NCBI GenBank assembly: GCA_016931855.1
Contig: JAFGDZ010000070.1
Location: 1-53,592, forward strand
Reading direction: 5' to 3'
DNA length: 53,592 nt
Origin: Bacteroidales bacterium
Lineage (GTDB): Bacteria; Bacteroidota; Bacteroidia; Bacteroidales; Tenuifilaceae
Part shown: piece after piece, positions 51,367 to 53,592 of the stretch
How the letters are laid out: every line of letters starts with the position of its first letter
Position numbering within the stretch: the first letter of the stretch is position 1
Program-made: the position numbers and the translations under genes
Notes under the pieces: model-generated
Database searches by the model: none
Told to the model about the DNA's origin: nothing
What the model saw: the letters and a program-made list of their open reading frames with translations, nothing else

Positions 51367-53364
51367 ATGAAATCGAAATTAGTTCTTGTACTTCTTTTAA
51401 TTAGCGTTGCTTTTTGCGCTTATTCAAACACAAACCATACTTGTAAAAATGGGATTTTAGATATTGGGTTCATTCACTTAAGTGAGGTTGAACCCATTAA
51501 GTTACAGGGGGATTGGGAGTTTTACTGGAGTCAGAACCTTACACCCGCCCAGCTAAACGACTCTACAGTACATAAAAGCCCCATGTTTGTATCTGTACCA
51601 AAATCATGGGTAAACTATAAAATAGATGGAGAGAGGCTACCAAATCAGGGGTTTGCAACTTATAGGCTGGTAGTTAAAAAGCGTAAGGATACCGATGTAA
51701 TGGTTTACGGACTTAAAGTTCCCTCGGTGTTTTCTAGCTATAAGCTATGGGTTAATGGGCGTTTAGTATCGGAAGTGGGCGTTCCCGATACCGATAAGGA
51801 CAAGGCAAAGCCTCAGTTTAAATACCAAGATGTTTCCTTTGTGTTAGACCCACGTGTTGATAGCACTAGCACTATAGAGATTGTGTTTAACGTGGTAAAC
51901 TACTCACACCAACGCGCAGGCTTACAGCAGCCTGTTTACCTAAGCTCCTTTAAGCAGCTTGCTTCCGAAACTAGGTTTATGGATATTCTAAACCTAATTA
52001 TTGTAGGAATAATCTTTGTTATTGGGATTAATCACCTTAACATGTACTTTTTTAGGAGGAAAGATAGGTCTAACCTCTACTTTAGCATTGTTTGCTTGGT
52101 AATGATTTTCCGTAATATTACCACTGGCGATAGAATTTTAGCCTATGTTTTTCCCAATATAAACTGGGAGTTTCTGGTTAAACTCGATAACCTATCTGGT
52201 TTTGGTACAATTCCCCTGTTTGCACTTTTTATTTACTCTCTGTTTAAAACCGATTTCCCCAAAAGGGTTATGCAAACTCTTATAGTACTAGGAACCGTAA
52301 TTTCGCTATTTGTTATACTAACCCCAGCAAATACCTATGGTAAGTTTAGGTTGCTGTATGAAATTTACATCCTTGTTGGTGGGCTTTACCTAACATTTGG
52401 GGTATTACTTGTGGCAACCTTCCGCCGCCGCTCGGCTGCGCTACCAACTTTTATTGGTATGTTTCTGCTTTATGCAACGGCTATAAACGATGTGCTTAGC
52501 AGCATGGGCATTATTCAAACCGCTTATCTGGCGCAGTACGGATTGGGTACGTTTATGCTTTTGCAATCCATTACCATTACCCGAAAATCGGCTGTTGCCA
52601 TTAATCAGAACGAGAAGCTAAGCGTAGAGCTTACACATGAAAAGGAAACCCTTGAGCAGCGCATAGAGGAGCGCACTACACAGCTGCAAGCGCAGCACGA
52701 TGAGCTACTTGTGCATCAGGAGAAGGAGCGGATTCAAACCTGGGTTAACAATGGCATTGCGCTGGTAAACGAAATTGTATCGCAAAACAAAAGCGATTTT
52801 AAAATGCTAAGCAACAGGGTTCTTGTTGATTTGGTTAAGTACGTTGATGCAAGGGTAGGAGCAATGTTCCTTATGGCAAAAGATGCTGAGGATAATCAGG
52901 TACTAGAAATGGTTGCAAGTTATGGTTGTGGTAGCGACTATAAATCGGCTAACGGCACCGTGTACCCCGGTAACGGATTGGTTGGCGCTACATTCGCCGA
53001 TATGGAGATTCGCTGCATTACCGATTTGCCTAGCAACTACTTAAAGGTGGCCTCCGGGTTGGGTAAGTCGGCTCCAAAATCCTTACTGCTAATTCCCATG
53101 ATAAACGAGGAAAAAGCGCAGGGTGTTATTGAGATTGCATCGTTTAATGAGTTCTCCGAAACCGAAATTAACCTCCTAAAGCGTTGTGCAGAGGTTATTG
53201 CGGGCAGCATTAAAACCGTTAGAATGAATGAGGAGAACCTAAACCTAGTAGAGCAGTTTAAGGAGCAGGCAGTGCTGTTGCAGCAAAAGGAGGAGAATAT
53301 GCGCCATAGCCTTAATGAGCTGGAATACTACCGCGAAATGTACGAAAAGGTTAAGGCTAACTAG
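51367..53364 (+). CDS. 7TMR-DISM receptor with GAF domain
   Basis: A 665-residue signalling protein. Signal peptide (about 1-20), extracytoplasmic 7TMR-DISM_2 sensor domain (about 30-200, DIGFIHLSEVEPIKLQGDWEF), a seven-segment membrane domain (about 205-400), a coiled coil (about 410-455), then a GAF domain (about 455-625) and a second coiled coil at the end. No histidine kinase, diguanylate cyclase or DNA-binding output domain follows, so the output is unclear: it may signal through the coiled coil to a partner, or a downstream domain was lost at the nearby repeat. The ATG at 51367 is preferred to the TTG at 51358. Confidence 0.85.
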   Translation: MKSKLVLVLLLISVAFCAYSNTNHTCKNGILDIGFIHLSEVEPIKLQGDWEFYWSQNLTPAQLNDSTVHKSPMFVSVPKSWVNYKIDGERLPNQGFATYRLVVKKRKDTDVMVYGLKVPSVFSSYKLWVNGRLVSEVGVPDTDKDKAKPQFKYQDVSFVLDPRVDSTSTIEIVFNVVNYSHQRAGLQQPVYLSSFKQLASETRFMDILNLIIVGIIFVIGINHLNMYFFRRKDRSNLYFSIVCLVMIFRNITTGDRILAYVFPNINWEFLVKLDNLSGFGTIPLFALFIYSLFKTDFPKRVMQTLIVLGTVISLFVILTPANTYGKFRLLYEIYILVGGLYLTFGVLLVATFRRRSAALPTFIGMFLLYATAINDVLSSMGIIQTAYLAQYGLGTFMLLQSITITRKSAVAINQNEKLSVELTHEKETLEQRIEERTTQLQAQHDELLVHQEKERIQTWVNNGIALVNEIVSQNKSDFKMLSNRVLVDLVKYVDARVGAMFLMAKDAEDNQVLEMVASYGCGSDYKSANGTVYPGNGLVGATFADMEIRCITDLPSNYLKVASGLGKSAPKSLLLIPMINEEKAQGVIEIASFNEFSETEINLLKRCAEVIAGSIKTVRMNEENLNLVEQFKEQAVLLQQKEENMRHSLNELEYYREMYEKVKAN

Positions 53365-53590
53365 CCAGCGCGTAAGAGCTTACGCCATCTGTTAGCACAA
53401 CTAGTTCAAACTGTATTGTAATAAGGTTTTTTACTTTGATTAACCCCATCATGGCCGACGGTGGGGTTATATTGTAATCGGTCATTTTAATGCTTTTACT
53501 TCCCCTCACTAGCATCCGAAACTTTTCGAAAACAAGGAAAAAAACAGATGAAACCCCACTGAATACGCTAAAAATAATCGAGTTATCCAG
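53357..53590 (-). CDS. Partial hypothetical protein at right edge
   Basis: On the minus strand a frame is open from the window edge for 77 codons to a TAG at 53359-53357, overlapping the 7TMR-DISM stop by 8 bp. Its first 28 codons equal those of the left-edge gene (one Leu/Ile change) because they lie in the shared 85-bp repeat; after that the sequence differs (it reads RGSKSIKMTDYNITPPSAMM). It may be a truncated copy, the alternative 3' part of a variable gene, or not a gene. A hairpin at 53441-53469 lies inside it, which speaks against coding. Confidence 0.3.
   Translation of the reverse strand: MDNSIIFSVFSGVSSVFFLVFEKFRMLVRGSKSIKMTDYNITPPSAMMGLIKVKNLITIQFELVVLTDGVSSYALAS
53441..53469 (+). 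terminator. Hairpin downstream of the 7TMR-DISM gene
   Basis: TAACCCCA and TGGGGTTA form an 8-bp stem about 77 bp after the stop codon. A short dyad, GCGTAAGAGCTTACGC, also lies at 53371-53386. Neither has a strong T run. Confidence 0.45.
53506..53590 (-). repeat. Edge repeat, right copy
   Basis: Reverse complement of bases 1-85 with two mismatches. Inward-facing like the left copy, so a recombination between the copies would invert the window. A run-off frame in each copy continues into different sequence. Confidence 0.9.
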
Positions 53591-53592
53591 AA

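Noticed and set aside
1-53592. Circular or phage-like genome with terminal repeats
   Set aside because: The edge repeats are inverted, not direct, and no phage structural, packaging or replication genes are present.
1-53592. CRISPR array, tRNA or rRNA genes
   Set aside because: No regularly spaced identical repeats of CRISPR type and no tRNA- or rRNA-like conserved sequence found by reading both strands; a covariance-model search was not possible.

Overview
This window looks like chromosomal DNA of a Bacteroidota bacterium, probably of the Bacteroidales or a related anaerobic or facultative group. The signs are a secreted aminopeptidase with a type IX secretion sorting tail, a TonB-dependent receptor with a CarboxypepD-like N-terminal domain, an M56/BlaR-type protein ending in a TonB C-domain, many lipoproteins with a lipobox, 7TMR-DISM and LytTR signalling proteins, and promoters that fit the Bacteroidota -7 element TAnnTTTG rather than the usual -10 box. 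I found no tRNA, rRNA or CRISPR array. Most of the window is ordinary housekeeping and envelope content.

Layout. The left edge (1-444) is a partial unknown gene. Its first 85 bases recur, inverted, at the right edge (53506-53590). A complete IS4-family element (488-1938) with 18-bp terminal inverted repeats and a 10-bp target duplication follows. Next come a DHA3-type MFS exporter, a membrane protein fused to a THEP1-type NTPase, a YhcH-type protein and pdxB (2340-6902). Two dissimilar glyceraldehyde-3-phosphate dehydrogenases are divergently arranged (7513-10066). They are followed by an ABC-F ATPase, an unknown membrane-anchored protein, a class IV aminotransferase, a TPR protein, and a BlaI/M56 regulatory pair with a clear tandem operator (17379-17851). 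From 17892 to 31340 there is a nitrilase, several metallopeptidases (M1, an M3-like lipoprotein, M13), a TrmJ-like methyltransferase, YccF, ornithine aminotransferase, a nitroreductase-like protein, a two-domain VOC protein, an SDR and a MORN-repeat protein.

The most coherent accessory module is 31415-39942: a TonB-dependent receptor, its partner beta-helix lipoprotein, an orphan PhoB-like response regulator, two tandem haemerythrins, and a PiT-type phosphate transporter carrying a PhoU-like tail. Arrays of TTAA spaced exactly 11 bp apart lie in the divergent receptor/regulator promoter region and upstream of the transporter. They resemble Pho boxes, so I propose this is a phosphate-responsive uptake unit.

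The right part holds a LytTR/LytS-type two-component pair, indolepyruvate:ferredoxin oxidoreductase (iorAB), a 1363-residue protein with the ATP-grasp and phosphohistidine domains of pyruvate phosphate dikinase but no PEP barrel, a TPR/PD40 protein with two SPOR-like repeats, and a 7TMR-DISM/GAF protein without an output domain. Genes are mostly separated by well-formed intrinsic terminators, and several intergenic spaces carry an unusual dispersed GTGTTTAGTG-type repeat.
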